DNA of 64,000 nt from positions 1 to 64,000 of the forward strand of contig JAEUKP010000012.1 in NCBI GenBank assembly GCA_016794145.1, written 5' to 3'. The notes under the pieces were generated by a model, which worked only from the letters and a program-made list of their open reading frames with translations, searched no databases and was not told the DNA's origin. Positions 34,125-42,536 of this stretch are shown here, piece after piece (the first letter of the stretch is position 1; each line of letters begins with the position of its first letter). This DNA comes from Alphaproteobacteria bacterium. Lineage in GTDB: Bacteria > Pseudomonadota > Alphaproteobacteria > Micavibrionales > Micavibrionaceae. A program made the position numbers and the translations under genes.

Positions 34125-35807
34125 TCAATGTATTTTGAATCGTGAAGGAGACAAAAAACGTTCAACAGATCTTGGAAGAATATGAGCATCACCTAGAATT
34201 CTTGATGTTAAAAACTCAGCCCCCATAATAGACGAGAGGAGTCCGTGTGATCCATGCGCTGTTGAGATGTATAAATTTTCGACACCATGGATTTGACCGA
34301 TAACCGGGGCCCTGTCTTTCGCGGCTGATCTAAAGGACGCACGCCCACCGCTTACGGTCAGATCTTTTGCCAAGGATGGTACAACAAGCTTTAGCTTATC
34401 AATATTGTCAATATCATCTTCAGGTCTTAGGGATGCATCATCAATCCATGTTTGAAATGTTGATCCCAGTATGGCTTTCCCATCTTCGGCAACGGATGCA
34501 TATCCCCCATAACATAGGTTTGTTTTTAGGCGGTTATATCGTTCCGTAGTCTGAACATAGGTGACTTGTCCACGTATCTTTTGAATAGGGAGTTTATGTG
34601 TATAGGGAAAGTCAATCACATCGAAGCTTCCTGCCAAGATAACACAGTCGAAATATTGGCCATCTATTCGCCAATGTGATCCGCATTCTTCTAATTTTTG
34701 AACCTTGCTGATTATAATATTCGCAGATTGAGACAATCTCTGGGTTGCTTTCCGGGGGCAGATCATTCCTGCATCGGGCAAATAGAGGCACGGATAATGA
34801 AGATTGATACCTGCAATATCTGATGATTCTTTTGCATCAATGATTCGGGCATGAGTATCATGCCATCCCCAATTGTCTTTAAATCCGTGATAACGCTTCT
34901 CTTTGTTATCATCAGATATCAAGTGGAGACTTCCACAGGATTTGAAACCAAGATCCTCATTTTCAGATAGAGCGCCAAATATCTGGTGTGCAAGATGGAA
35001 AGCCGGGCCATAAAAATCAGCTTCGGGACCTTTGCTGGCAGAGATACGAGGGTTACAAAGCCCTCTGTCATTGCCAGATCCACCAGACGCCAATCCATTC
35101 TTTTCAAAAATGGTAATATCTAAGACATAAGGTGACAATTGGTGCGCAAGTGCGGCCCCGGCGATTCCGCCCCCAATAATTGCGATCTTTTCGGGTTTTG
35201 CCTTTCTGTTGGACTCCTGTGGTCGCGGACCATCGTTATAGATATAAGTGACAGAATTCTTTTCTGTTCTGATAGGCCTAAAACCTGCTTCCTCTAGCTT
35301 ATTTTGTTCGTCAGGATTCTGCATATAGCTTGAAAGATAGGATTTGTTGTGGCTAAGCCGTTTGAGTGTCGGAACAAGATGAGGTGAAAAGCATCTTCCC
35401 GTTAGAAACCAATAATCAACGGGCGTTTGCATCTCTGGAAGTTCTCGTTCAATATCCCCGAAGATGAGAATAAGGCTTATAGAGGGAGAAAGACGTATAT
35501 TATGCCACCCTTCAATGCGTGAAGGATAAAGTGATAATAGCTTTTCTAATTTCTTATCGCATTGGGAACGTCCTATTTCTTTTTTGATATCGTCTTTTGA
35601 TAGGGGATTCTTTTCAAATGCGTAATAATAAAGATGTTCTATTTTCTGCCCAGTTTCTTCAAACCTTGACCATACAGATAGAAAATGAGACCCCGCCCCG
35701 AAACTCATATCGGCAAGGACAACGCGTTCCTTCGTCCCCCATGATTCGGGCCATTGGGTTCCTATGAAAGACGTATCAAAGGGATAGGCGGCAGGAAGGT
35801 CGACCAT
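34125..35807 (-). CDS. mnmC: Bifunctional tRNA wobble-uridine modification enzyme MnmC-like
   Basis: MnmC finishes mnm5(s2)U34 in tRNA: the FAD domain removes the carboxymethyl group and the methyltransferase domain adds the methyl group. Residues about 1-190 correspond to the SAM-dependent half, with ADMSFGAGSHFLSVW as the glycine loop; the canonical DxFxPAxNPxMW catalytic stretch is replaced by YWFLTGRCFSPHLVP, so this half may be weak. From about 205 the FAD oxidoreductase half is clear: IAIIGGGIAGAALAHQL, EKNGLASGGSGNDRGLCNP and the C-terminal GSTFQTW and AHGSHGLLSS. At 560 residues it is slightly short. It converges with the PtsN-like gene (7-base gap). Confidence 0.83.
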   Translation of the reverse strand: MVDLPAAYPFDTSFIGTQWPESWGTKERVVLADMSFGAGSHFLSVWSRFEETGQKIEHLYYYAFEKNPLSKDDIKKEIGRSQCDKKLEKLLSLYPSRIEGWHNIRLSPSISLILIFGDIERELPEMQTPVDYWFLTGRCFSPHLVPTLKRLSHNKSYLSSYMQNPDEQNKLEEAGFRPIRTEKNSVTYIYNDGPRPQESNRKAKPEKIAIIGGGIAGAALAHQLSPYVLDITIFEKNGLASGGSGNDRGLCNPRISASKGPEADFYGPAFHLAHQIFGALSENEDLGFKSCGSLHLISDDNKEKRYHGFKDNWGWHDTHARIIDAKESSDIAGINLHYPCLYLPDAGMICPRKATQRLSQSANIIISKVQKLEECGSHWRIDGQYFDCVILAGSFDVIDFPYTHKLPIQKIRGQVTYVQTTERYNRLKTNLCYGGYASVAEDGKAILGSTFQTWIDDASLRPEDDIDNIDKLKLVVPSLAKDLTVSGGRASFRSAAKDRAPVIGQIHGVENLYISTAHGSHGLLSSIMGAEFLTSRILGDAHILPRSVERFLSPSRFKIH

Positions 35808-35920
35808 AAGGTCTGGTTTAACATTCCTGTCCCAAAATGAACAGGTTCATTTTTTCCTTTGTTTTTGCTTTGTTGTCACAGGAAAAGATAGTAATCTCTT
35901 TTGATAATAAGGATTTAATT

Positions 35921-37093
35921 ATGATCGAAAAGCCACTTATTCGTCCGCATTGTCCCAATTTTTCATCCGGGCCTTGTGCCAAACGCCCAGGCTGGAGTCT
36001 TGATGTTTTGAAAGGGGCCTTTGTTGGTCGTTCGCATCGCGCCTCTGGTGGAAAAGCAAAATTAAAAGAAGTGATAGACCTTCACCGCAAGACTTTGGAT
36101 ATTCCCGACAATTATCTTGTGGCAATCGTCCCTGCATCTGATACAGGCGCAATTGAGATGGCGATGTGGTCAATGCTGGGGGAGCGAGGTGTAGATGTCC
36201 TTGTCTGGGAGAGTTTTTCCAATGATTGGTTAACTGATGTGGCCAATCAGTTAAAGATTTCTGATCTTCGTAAATTCGTTGCTTCTTATGGGCAGATTCC
36301 GGATTTGAAAGAGGTTGATACAGATCGTGATGTTGTGTTTGTCTGGAATGGGACAACATCCGGTGTCCGTCTACCGGATACAGATTGGATTAAAAAAGAT
36401 AGGAAAGGCCTTACATTCTGCGATGCAACATCTGCTGTGTATGCTTATCCTATGGATTGGTCAAAACTTGATGTGACGACATGGTCATGGCAAAAAGTCT
36501 TGGGAAGCGAGGCTGCTCACGGAATGTTGGTTCTTTCGCCACGTGCTGTGCTTCGTTTGACGACTTTCAAACCTGATCGCCCATTGCCAAAAATTTTTCG
36601 GATGACCAAGAAGGGGGAATTGAATGATGGATTATTCAAGGGAGAGACAATAAATACCCCCTCTCTTTTGGCAACAGAAGATTGTATTGATGCTCTTAAG
36701 TGGGTGCAGTCTCTTGGTGGATGGAAAGCAATCGAACAAAGATGTATTTCCAATTTGAAATGTATCGAAGATTGGGTTTCTAAAACAGAGTGGGTTGCGT
36801 TTCTCGCAGAAAATAAAGAAATTCGATCACGGACCTCTATCTGTCTTAAGATCGTTGACCCGTGGTTTAATAGTTTTGATGAAGAGACCCAGAAAACCAT
36901 GATCAAGGAAATGACGAAGTTAATAGAGGCCGAAGGAGCAGGATATGATTTCGCGCATTATGCTACCGCTCCACCAGGATTCAGACTTTGGGGAGGAGCA
37001 ACAGTCGAGGAATCAGATATGGCGGCCATCCTTCCATGGATTGATTGGGCGTATCACCAGATAAAACAGATCAAGTCTAATCATTTGGGTTAG
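35921..37093 (+). CDS. serC: Phosphoserine aminotransferase
   Basis: SerC transaminates 3-phosphohydroxypyruvate to phosphoserine and also serves pyridoxal phosphate synthesis. It belongs to the alphaproteobacterial/archaeal-like branch: NFSSGPCAKRPGW, GRSHRASGGKAKLKE, FVWNGTTSGVRLPD, FCDATSAVYAYPMDW and the PLP lysine in TWSWQKVLGSEAAHGM. I chose ATG 35921 (AAGGA ten bases upstream), giving 390 residues; the frame is open back to 35837. serA is not nearby. The stop overlaps the rsmE stop by four bases in convergent orientation. Confidence 0.95.
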   Translation: MIEKPLIRPHCPNFSSGPCAKRPGWSLDVLKGAFVGRSHRASGGKAKLKEVIDLHRKTLDIPDNYLVAIVPASDTGAIEMAMWSMLGERGVDVLVWESFSNDWLTDVANQLKISDLRKFVASYGQIPDLKEVDTDRDVVFVWNGTTSGVRLPDTDWIKKDRKGLTFCDATSAVYAYPMDWSKLDVTTWSWQKVLGSEAAHGMLVLSPRAVLRLTTFKPDRPLPKIFRMTKKGELNDGLFKGETINTPSLLATEDCIDALKWVQSLGGWKAIEQRCISNLKCIEDWVSKTEWVAFLAENKEIRSRTSICLKIVDPWFNSFDEETQKTMIKEMTKLIEAEGAGYDFAHYATAPPGFRLWGGATVEESDMAAILPWIDWAYHQIKQIKSNHLG

Positions 37094-37824
37094 CTATTAT
37101 GGGCTGTCAGAAGACTCAATCCATAAAAGACAGCTGTTTCTGCGCGCAAGATACGTGGACCAAGTGAAACGGGTGTGATAAAGGATTGGGATGTAAGGAT
37201 CTCTATTTCCTCCACTGTTAGACCTCCTTCAGGGCCAACAAGTAAAGCGGTCTTGTTCTGAATAGATTCTTTTGTTGCATCTAATAAAGAAATGGTTTCT
37301 TGCCTTTCAATCGCTGCGAAAACAGGAATATCCCTACTCCATTCACTTAAAAGTTTTTTAAGGTCCTTGAGGGGGGCAAGACTTGGTGGTGATAATCTTT
37401 CGCATTGCTCGGTTGCCTCAATAAGTTGGGCCTTAATACGATCCGGTTTTATATCACGGACAATCGTGCGTGAAAATAAACTGGGGTGTAAATGCGTCAC
37501 TCCTAATTCCACTGCTTTCTCAATCAACATATCGTTCCGATCTTTTTTGAGAGGAGAAAAAATAAGATGGATCTCACAGGTCTCAATTTTGGGGTGTCTG
37601 ACTTCTTCTTCTATTGTTAGGGTTATAGATTTCTTGGACCCCCCAGATATCTGGGCAAGCCATTCACCGTTTTGTGAATTAAACACACGGACCCTATCAG
37701 CAATCGTTTTTCTTAAGACGTTTCGTAAATAATGGGATGGTTCCTCTGCCAAGACAAGGGACTTCCCCTTGATTAATTCCTGGGAAAGATACAGGCGAGG
37801 AAGATGATAAAATGGGTGGGTCAT
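37090..37824 (-). CDS. rsmE: 16S rRNA (uracil-1498-N3)-methyltransferase
   Basis: RsmE methylates U1498 of 16S rRNA. It has the N-terminal PUA-like part (HYLRNVLRKTIADRVRVFN) and the SPOUT knot domain with KKDRNDMLIEKAVELGV, the ATEQCERLSPPSL motif, VGPEGGLTVEE and SLGPRILRAETA at the C-terminus. Length 244. A gene-free stretch follows its start, so it has its own promoter. Its 3' end overlaps serC convergently. Confidence 0.95.
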   Translation of the reverse strand: MTHPFYHLPRLYLSQELIKGKSLVLAEEPSHYLRNVLRKTIADRVRVFNSQNGEWLAQISGGSKKSITLTIEEEVRHPKIETCEIHLIFSPLKKDRNDMLIEKAVELGVTHLHPSLFSRTIVRDIKPDRIKAQLIEATEQCERLSPPSLAPLKDLKKLLSEWSRDIPVFAAIERQETISLLDATKESIQNKTALLVGPEGGLTVEEIEILTSQSFITPVSLGPRILRAETAVFYGLSLLTAHNS

Positions 37825-38127
37825 GGCGTTATGTTACAAGTTATAGTACTTCCAAATAAGAATCAGATATATCTTAAAAGGACTCTTTGAACGACGAATA
37901 TCACGAAGCAATTGAGAATAATACCTCCTCTTACGCTTGAGAAGCAATCATTACGAGTCAAATAAGTACAAGGTTTTTAGGAGCCTTCGTGGTTCAAAAA
38001 GTGATTCTCATCATGTCGGTTTCTTATTGTAAATGATTATATTCAGATGAGGAGAAGAAAAAAGCCCGCGATGTGCGGGCTTTTTCAGTAAAAAAGGCCT
38101 GACTGAAGACAGGCAGGCCATTGATCA
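37825..38127. other. Gene-free stretch with a dispersed-repeat fragment and two tandem terminators
   Basis: No gene is seen in these 303 bases. Near 37984-37995 stands CCTTCGTGGTTC, the reverse of the AACCACGAAGG motif found in the palindromic repeats at 55.99 and 56.82 kb. At the right end two hairpins end the minus-strand histone-like gene (listed separately). The left part must carry the rsmE promoter, but I cannot name it with confidence. Confidence 0.5.
38059..38120 (-). terminator. Two tandem rho-independent terminators of the H1-like gene
   Basis: Reading on the minus strand from the stop at 38128, the first hairpin pairs GGCCTG with CAGGCC (38114-38119 with 38096-38101) followed by TTTTT, and the second pairs GCCCGC with GCGGGC (38075-38080 with 38064-38069) followed by six Ts. 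The second is also flanked by T-run on the plus side and so could work in both directions. Tandem terminators fit a strongly transcribed gene. Confidence 0.88.
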
Positions 38128-38448
38128 TTATGCTTTTACAGCGGCGGCTGGAGCGGCAGCTGGTTTTTTAGCTGCTGGAGCTTTTTTAACAGCAGGTTTT
38201 TTAGCTGCTGCTGGCTTTTTAGCTACAACTGCTTTTTTAACTGCTGGTTTTTTAGCTGCTGGAGCTTTTTTAACAGCAGGTTTTTTAGCTGCTGCTGCTG
38301 GCTTTTTAGCCACAACTGCTTTTTTAACTGCTGGTTTTTTAGCTGCTGGTTTTTTAGCTGCCGCTGGTTTTTTAGCTGCGGCTGGCTTTTTAGCAACTAC
38401 TTTTTTTGCGGCTGGTTTTTTGACTGCCGCTTTTTTTGCTACTGCCAT
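38128..38448 (-). CDS. Histone H1-like lysine/alanine/proline repeat protein
   Basis: A 106-residue, strongly basic protein made almost only of Lys, Ala, Pro and Val in AAKKPA- and VKKAPAAKKP-type repeats, much like the C-terminal tail of eukaryotic histone H1 and bacterial Hc1/AlgP-like proteins. It will bind DNA or RNA without sequence preference and may compact the nucleoid. No folded domain is present. ATG 38448 has AGGAG eight bases upstream. Repeat copies are so alike at DNA level that length variation by slippage is likely between strains. A probable promoter (38490-38517) and two tandem terminators mark it as a single, well-expressed gene. Confidence 0.88.
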   Translation of the reverse strand: MAVAKKAAVKKPAAKKVVAKKPAAAKKPAAAKKPAAKKPAVKKAVVAKKPAAAAKKPAVKKAPAAKKPAVKKAVVAKKPAAAKKPAVKKAPAAKKPAAAPAAAVKA

Positions 38449-38489
38449 GTTATTTTTCTCCTGTTTGAGGTTAGAACATGATTCGCAAC

Positions 38490-38517
38490 AGTGTAACGCG
38501 AAAATCAAAAAAATCAA
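38490..38517 (-). promoter_or_regulatory. Probable sigma-70-type promoter of the H1-like gene
   Basis: On the minus strand TTGATT (38517-38512) and TACACT (38495-38490) are 16 bases apart, a reasonable -35/-10 pair. The start would fall near 38483, about 35 bases before the ATG. A short direct repeat, TTCGCGTT, occurs twice around it. Confidence 0.45.
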
Positions 38518-38595
38518 AACGCGAAATGCAACGTGAAATTTTTAACCCCACATTGTGACATCTTGATCACAGATGAAATGACAAAAAAGAAGAGA

Positions 38596-38916
38596 TTATG
38601 CTGTGAATTTATTGGCCCAATCAGAGAATTGAGTCTTTGACATGCCACCAACTTTTGTGTCGACTGGTTGTCCATCCTTGAATGCAATGAACGTTGGAAT
38701 GCCCCGGATTCCATACTGTGTAGGGATGTTTGGATTTTCATCAATGTTGATTTTGACGACTTTTATTTTGCCTTTCAAAACATCTGCAGCTTCATCAACA
38801 ATCGGTGACATCATCTTACAAGGGCCACACCATTCAGCCCAAAAATCGACAATGACTGGCTCTGTTGATTCCAAGACTTCAGTCTGAAAATTTTGATCGG
38901 TGACGGATGTGGTCAT
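38596..38916 (-). CDS. trxA: Thioredoxin
   Basis: Thioredoxin reduces disulphides in the cytoplasm. The 106-residue protein has the active site WAEWCGPCKMM, the buried Asp in VIVDFWAEW, the cis-proline in IRGIPTFIAFKDG and the C-terminal helix. It follows addA on the same strand with a 106-base gap, the usual alphaproteobacterial order addB-addA-trxA, and is itself followed by the H1-like gene. Confidence 0.97.
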   Translation of the reverse strand: MTTSVTDQNFQTEVLESTEPVIVDFWAEWCGPCKMMSPIVDEAADVLKGKIKVVKINIDENPNIPTQYGIRGIPTFIAFKDGQPVDTKVGGMSKTQFSDWANKFTA

Positions 38917-39022
38917 GATTTTATCTTTCTTTTCATGTAATTGATTCGGTCTATAAAGAGTATCGTTTCAGAGTGCCTAAAATCAAGTTCTGCAATCAAA
39001 ATATATTCAGAAAAACAGATCT

Positions 39023-42000
39023 TTAAACTGAAACAGGCATCAGAACGGGGCGATCGGTCCATAACAGGGCACATAGGATCTTGCGATCGGGGAAGATCCG
39101 GCGTAGGGCCGTTTGATATGCTATAAGCTGCTTTTGATACGCTTCAGGAATTGATTTCTCGTCTTTTGGGGATGGTCTGTTCGTTTTGAAATCAACAATC
39201 AAGATTTTATCATCTTTTATTACCAATCGATCAATTTGGCCGGAAATCATCCGTCCATCGCCAAGATCTCCTGATATCGGGACTTCGGCCATTGAATTTT
39301 CCCCGAACACATCTGCAAAAATAGGGTCATTCAAAATTCCTAATGTTTCATCAACAATTTCAAGACGAACCTTTTCTGGCAAGTCTCTTCCCATGCGAGT
39401 CAGAAATGCCAGAGCGGCTTGCTTGCGGCCTGCAACGGGGAGGTCAGGAAGAATTTGAAAGAGTTTATGTGTTAAGACTCCGCGCCGGAAACGATATCCG
39501 GATTGTCCATCCAGAGGGGATTGGGTGCAATCATTCTGGTTGATCCTTGATGGATGGATGGTTCTTGTTCCTGGAGCACCATCATCGGAGATGTGTTTTA
39601 AAATCCAATTCGGCAGACTGATATCTTTTGGTACGGATTTTATATTTTGCTTTAATGGGTTGCTATTTAGAGCACTTTCTTGCTGGATTTCATAGCGTAA
39701 GCCCCCGTTGATCCGGATGGATGGAAGTTTCTCGAACGCATGATATATGTGTCCATACCAAGAATGATCTTTTAGATTTAATGTTGGGGATTCACCCATG
39801 ATATAGAGCCTATCCCGTGGACGCGTTAAGGCAACGTACAACAGTCTCATATGCTCTGAGACCATACGATCATAGGCAACAGCCTTGAGGGATTTATAGA
39901 TTGCACATCCATCTGCTGTTCTAGCAGCCCAAAGTGGGACGTCTGGCCCATTCTGCAAAGAATCTGTTTTTTTGATCCATTGGAGGGCATCAATCTTACT
40001 TTTACTTGGAACGCCCATGGTGTCAGGTAGAAAGACGATCGGAGATTCTAGGCCTTTTGATGCATGAACAGTCATGATTCGAACTTGATTCAGCGTGTCG
40101 TTTCCGCCTTCTTCTGTGTCGCGTTTAATTTCAATATCACTTGACTGTAGAAGCATCACAAGTTCTTCAAGCGAGAAGACACCATCGGCTTCTTTGGATA
40201 GGCAATAGGATAAAAACTCATCAATGGGATCAATACAATCCACTCCAAGACAAGAGGCAAAGGCACGCCAGCCTGATTGAGATGATTGGGCAGAGGATAT
40301 AAATGGGCATGACTCATTCAGGATGTGATCAAAGAAATCAAAAGGTTTTTCTGTTTGAGATTTGAGAATCGCGTTCTGCAACCATTGAACAATTTGCTGG
40401 TGACCGCTTTTCTGGATGGAATCCCATAATGTGCCTGTGCGGTTAAGTGCCAAATGCATTAAGTCGTCTTCAGATAAGCGAATAAGGGGTGATCGAAGAA
40501 GACAGGCTAATGAAAAATCATCCTCTGGGAATCTGACAAATTTTGCCAAAGAAAGGAAATCCATAACAGCGATTTGATCGGTCAGTTTCATGCGGTCGAT
40601 TCCACTGACCGGGACCCCACGCAATTTGAGCTGACGAACCAAATCGGCCACAAAACTTGTACGCGTACGAACAAGGATCAAAATATCCCGCGGTTCTATT
40701 TTCCGTGATTCGGATTGAAGTTGTTCCCCGCTCTCAAACCAGCTTGCAATTCGATTGGCAATCTTTTTTGCCAAAGGTGATCCTGTAACGCTTTGATCTG
40801 CTTTGGGACTCTCTTCTTCTACATCAGGCAGTGAAACAGGCGGTAATTTCCATTCAATTGTCTTTGCTCTTGCATCTGATTGATCTGAAATGATGGGATC
40901 CCAGATTTCAACCAATCCGCCAGAAGATTTCCGGAAAGAAAAGTGAACAAGCTTTTGGCCTTTTGAAAACCCCAATCTCTTTAATAAGTCAGGGTTTTCA
41001 AAAACAGCATCAACCAATTGCAGAACAGGAAGGGAAGAGCGAAACGATGTTTCCAGGGGAATCATCTTGAAATCACGCTGGGCGCAGAGTGATCTTTTTT
41101 CAAAAAAATGCCGCATATTGTGAAACGCCTCTGGATCGGCCCCATGAAAACTAAAGATAGATTGTTTTTCATCGCCAACAACAAATAGGCTCCGCAACCT
41201 TGTATCATCGCCGTGGCCAGATAGGAATTCATCGCTCAGGTGCCGGATAATTTCCCATTGGTGAATGTTGGTGTCTTGGGCCTCATCTACCAGGATATGA
41301 TTGATCCCTTCGTCCAGTTTGAATTGAACCCAGTCCATATGTTGGGATTCCAGAAGTTTTCGTGTTTTCAGGATCAGATCATTAAAGTCAAGCGCGTTGA
41401 TTTCTTTTTTCCGTTCTGTGTATCGGCTTAAACAAAAATCAACGATCTGTAAAAGATCAGATGTTTGTTCTGCCTGCCGCGCCATGGCGAGGTGGTCAAG
41501 ATAGGCATCAATCTCGAGCAAAGCGGTTTCTCGCATTTGGATGACTTCTGGATGGGTGTCTATAACAGCTTTCGTTAATTTGCAGGGTGTTTTCTCTATC
41601 TTTGTCAAAAATGCATCTTGGAGCATATCTAATCTGCTTAATTGTTCCTTTTCATCCAGGGCTAACCAATCTGCAATATATTGCGCGTATTTCTTTTCTT
41701 TTGTTCCCCCTTTATCAGTAAAAATACGAGCGATATGGAGAAGATGATTCTTATCCAGGTGCGGTTTTAGATCTGGTTGATAGTCCATCTCTTTTAATAA
41801 GTGATCCTTTGTAAAGGGCGCAGACTCTTTGAATTCACTGATTTCACGGGCTTTTGAGAGTGCCCCAAGGAGCGTTTCCCGCAGTTTATCCAAATCCATA
41901 TAGGTCGCAATCCTTAGAAAAGCACTTTGAATCGGGGAGGTTTTATCCCCCTTCATTTCAAGAATTAAATGATCAACAATATGGCGCAGTATATCATTAG

Positions 42001-42499
42001 CCCTTGATTCTTCTAGAACGACAAAGCCAGGATTCACACCTGCTTCAACCGAAAATCTCCCCAGTGTTGATTGGCAGAAAGCATGAATCGTCATAATCGA
42101 CAGGCCACCTGTCGTATCCAGAACGGTAGAAAACAATTTCCTCGCAGCTTTCATAACCTCGTCCGAGGCCGGCGTATCTAGAAGATTTGTAAGCTCTGAC
42201 CGGAGTTTGGTATCCGTCATGACGGCCCACTCCCCCAACTTTGTTTGGACACGGAGAGCCATTAAGGCTGCGGCTGCTTTTGTAAAAGTAATACAAAGAA
42301 TTTTATGAGGGGCCGCACCCTCCCAGCGCCCTTGAGGATCCGGGAGGAGAAGGCGTAAGACCCGATCTGTCAGAACCTTTGTTTTCCCAGATCCCGCAGA
42401 TGCCGAGACCCATACATCATGTTCAGGGATGGTGGCCTGTCTTTGTGGAATATTGGGATCAGGCGATTCGGGAAGTGTTGTTATCAGATTCTTGGTCAT
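39023..42499 (-). CDS. addA: Double-strand break repair helicase-nuclease AddA
   Basis: AddA is the UvrD-type helicase and nuclease subunit of AddAB, which resects DNA ends for RecA. The 1158-residue protein starts with the Q-motif and Walker A ASAGSGKTKVLTDRVLRLL, has NDLILKTRKLL, ILVDEAQDTN (Walker B), VVGDEKQSIFSFHGADPE, the MTVHASKGLESPIVFLPD helicase motif and ALTRPRDRLY. The C-terminal RecB-like nuclease shows ISGQIDRLVI and ILIVDFKTNRP with the catalytic Asp and Lys. addB lies 37 bases upstream. Confidence 0.96.
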   Translation of the reverse strand: MTKNLITTLPESPDPNIPQRQATIPEHDVWVSASAGSGKTKVLTDRVLRLLLPDPQGRWEGAAPHKILCITFTKAAAALMALRVQTKLGEWAVMTDTKLRSELTNLLDTPASDEVMKAARKLFSTVLDTTGGLSIMTIHAFCQSTLGRFSVEAGVNPGFVVLEESRANDILRHIVDHLILEMKGDKTSPIQSAFLRIATYMDLDKLRETLLGALSKAREISEFKESAPFTKDHLLKEMDYQPDLKPHLDKNHLLHIARIFTDKGGTKEKKYAQYIADWLALDEKEQLSRLDMLQDAFLTKIEKTPCKLTKAVIDTHPEVIQMRETALLEIDAYLDHLAMARQAEQTSDLLQIVDFCLSRYTERKKEINALDFNDLILKTRKLLESQHMDWVQFKLDEGINHILVDEAQDTNIHQWEIIRHLSDEFLSGHGDDTRLRSLFVVGDEKQSIFSFHGADPEAFHNMRHFFEKRSLCAQRDFKMIPLETSFRSSLPVLQLVDAVFENPDLLKRLGFSKGQKLVHFSFRKSSGGLVEIWDPIISDQSDARAKTIEWKLPPVSLPDVEEESPKADQSVTGSPLAKKIANRIASWFESGEQLQSESRKIEPRDILILVRTRTSFVADLVRQLKLRGVPVSGIDRMKLTDQIAVMDFLSLAKFVRFPEDDFSLACLLRSPLIRLSEDDLMHLALNRTGTLWDSIQKSGHQQIVQWLQNAILKSQTEKPFDFFDHILNESCPFISSAQSSQSGWRAFASCLGVDCIDPIDEFLSYCLSKEADGVFSLEELVMLLQSSDIEIKRDTEEGGNDTLNQVRIMTVHASKGLESPIVFLPDTMGVPSKSKIDALQWIKKTDSLQNGPDVPLWAARTADGCAIYKSLKAVAYDRMVSEHMRLLYVALTRPRDRLYIMGESPTLNLKDHSWYGHIYHAFEKLPSIRINGGLRYEIQQESALNSNPLKQNIKSVPKDISLPNWILKHISDDGAPGTRTIHPSRINQNDCTQSPLDGQSGYRFRRGVLTHKLFQILPDLPVAGRKQAALAFLTRMGRDLPEKVRLEIVDETLGILNDPIFADVFGENSMAEVPISGDLGDGRMISGQIDRLVIKDDKILIVDFKTNRPSPKDEKSIPEAYQKQLIAYQTALRRIFPDRKILCALLWTDRPVLMPVSV

Positions 42500-42536
42500 C
42501 TTATTCCCTCAATGTCCCCTTAATGTTCTCTGAATG

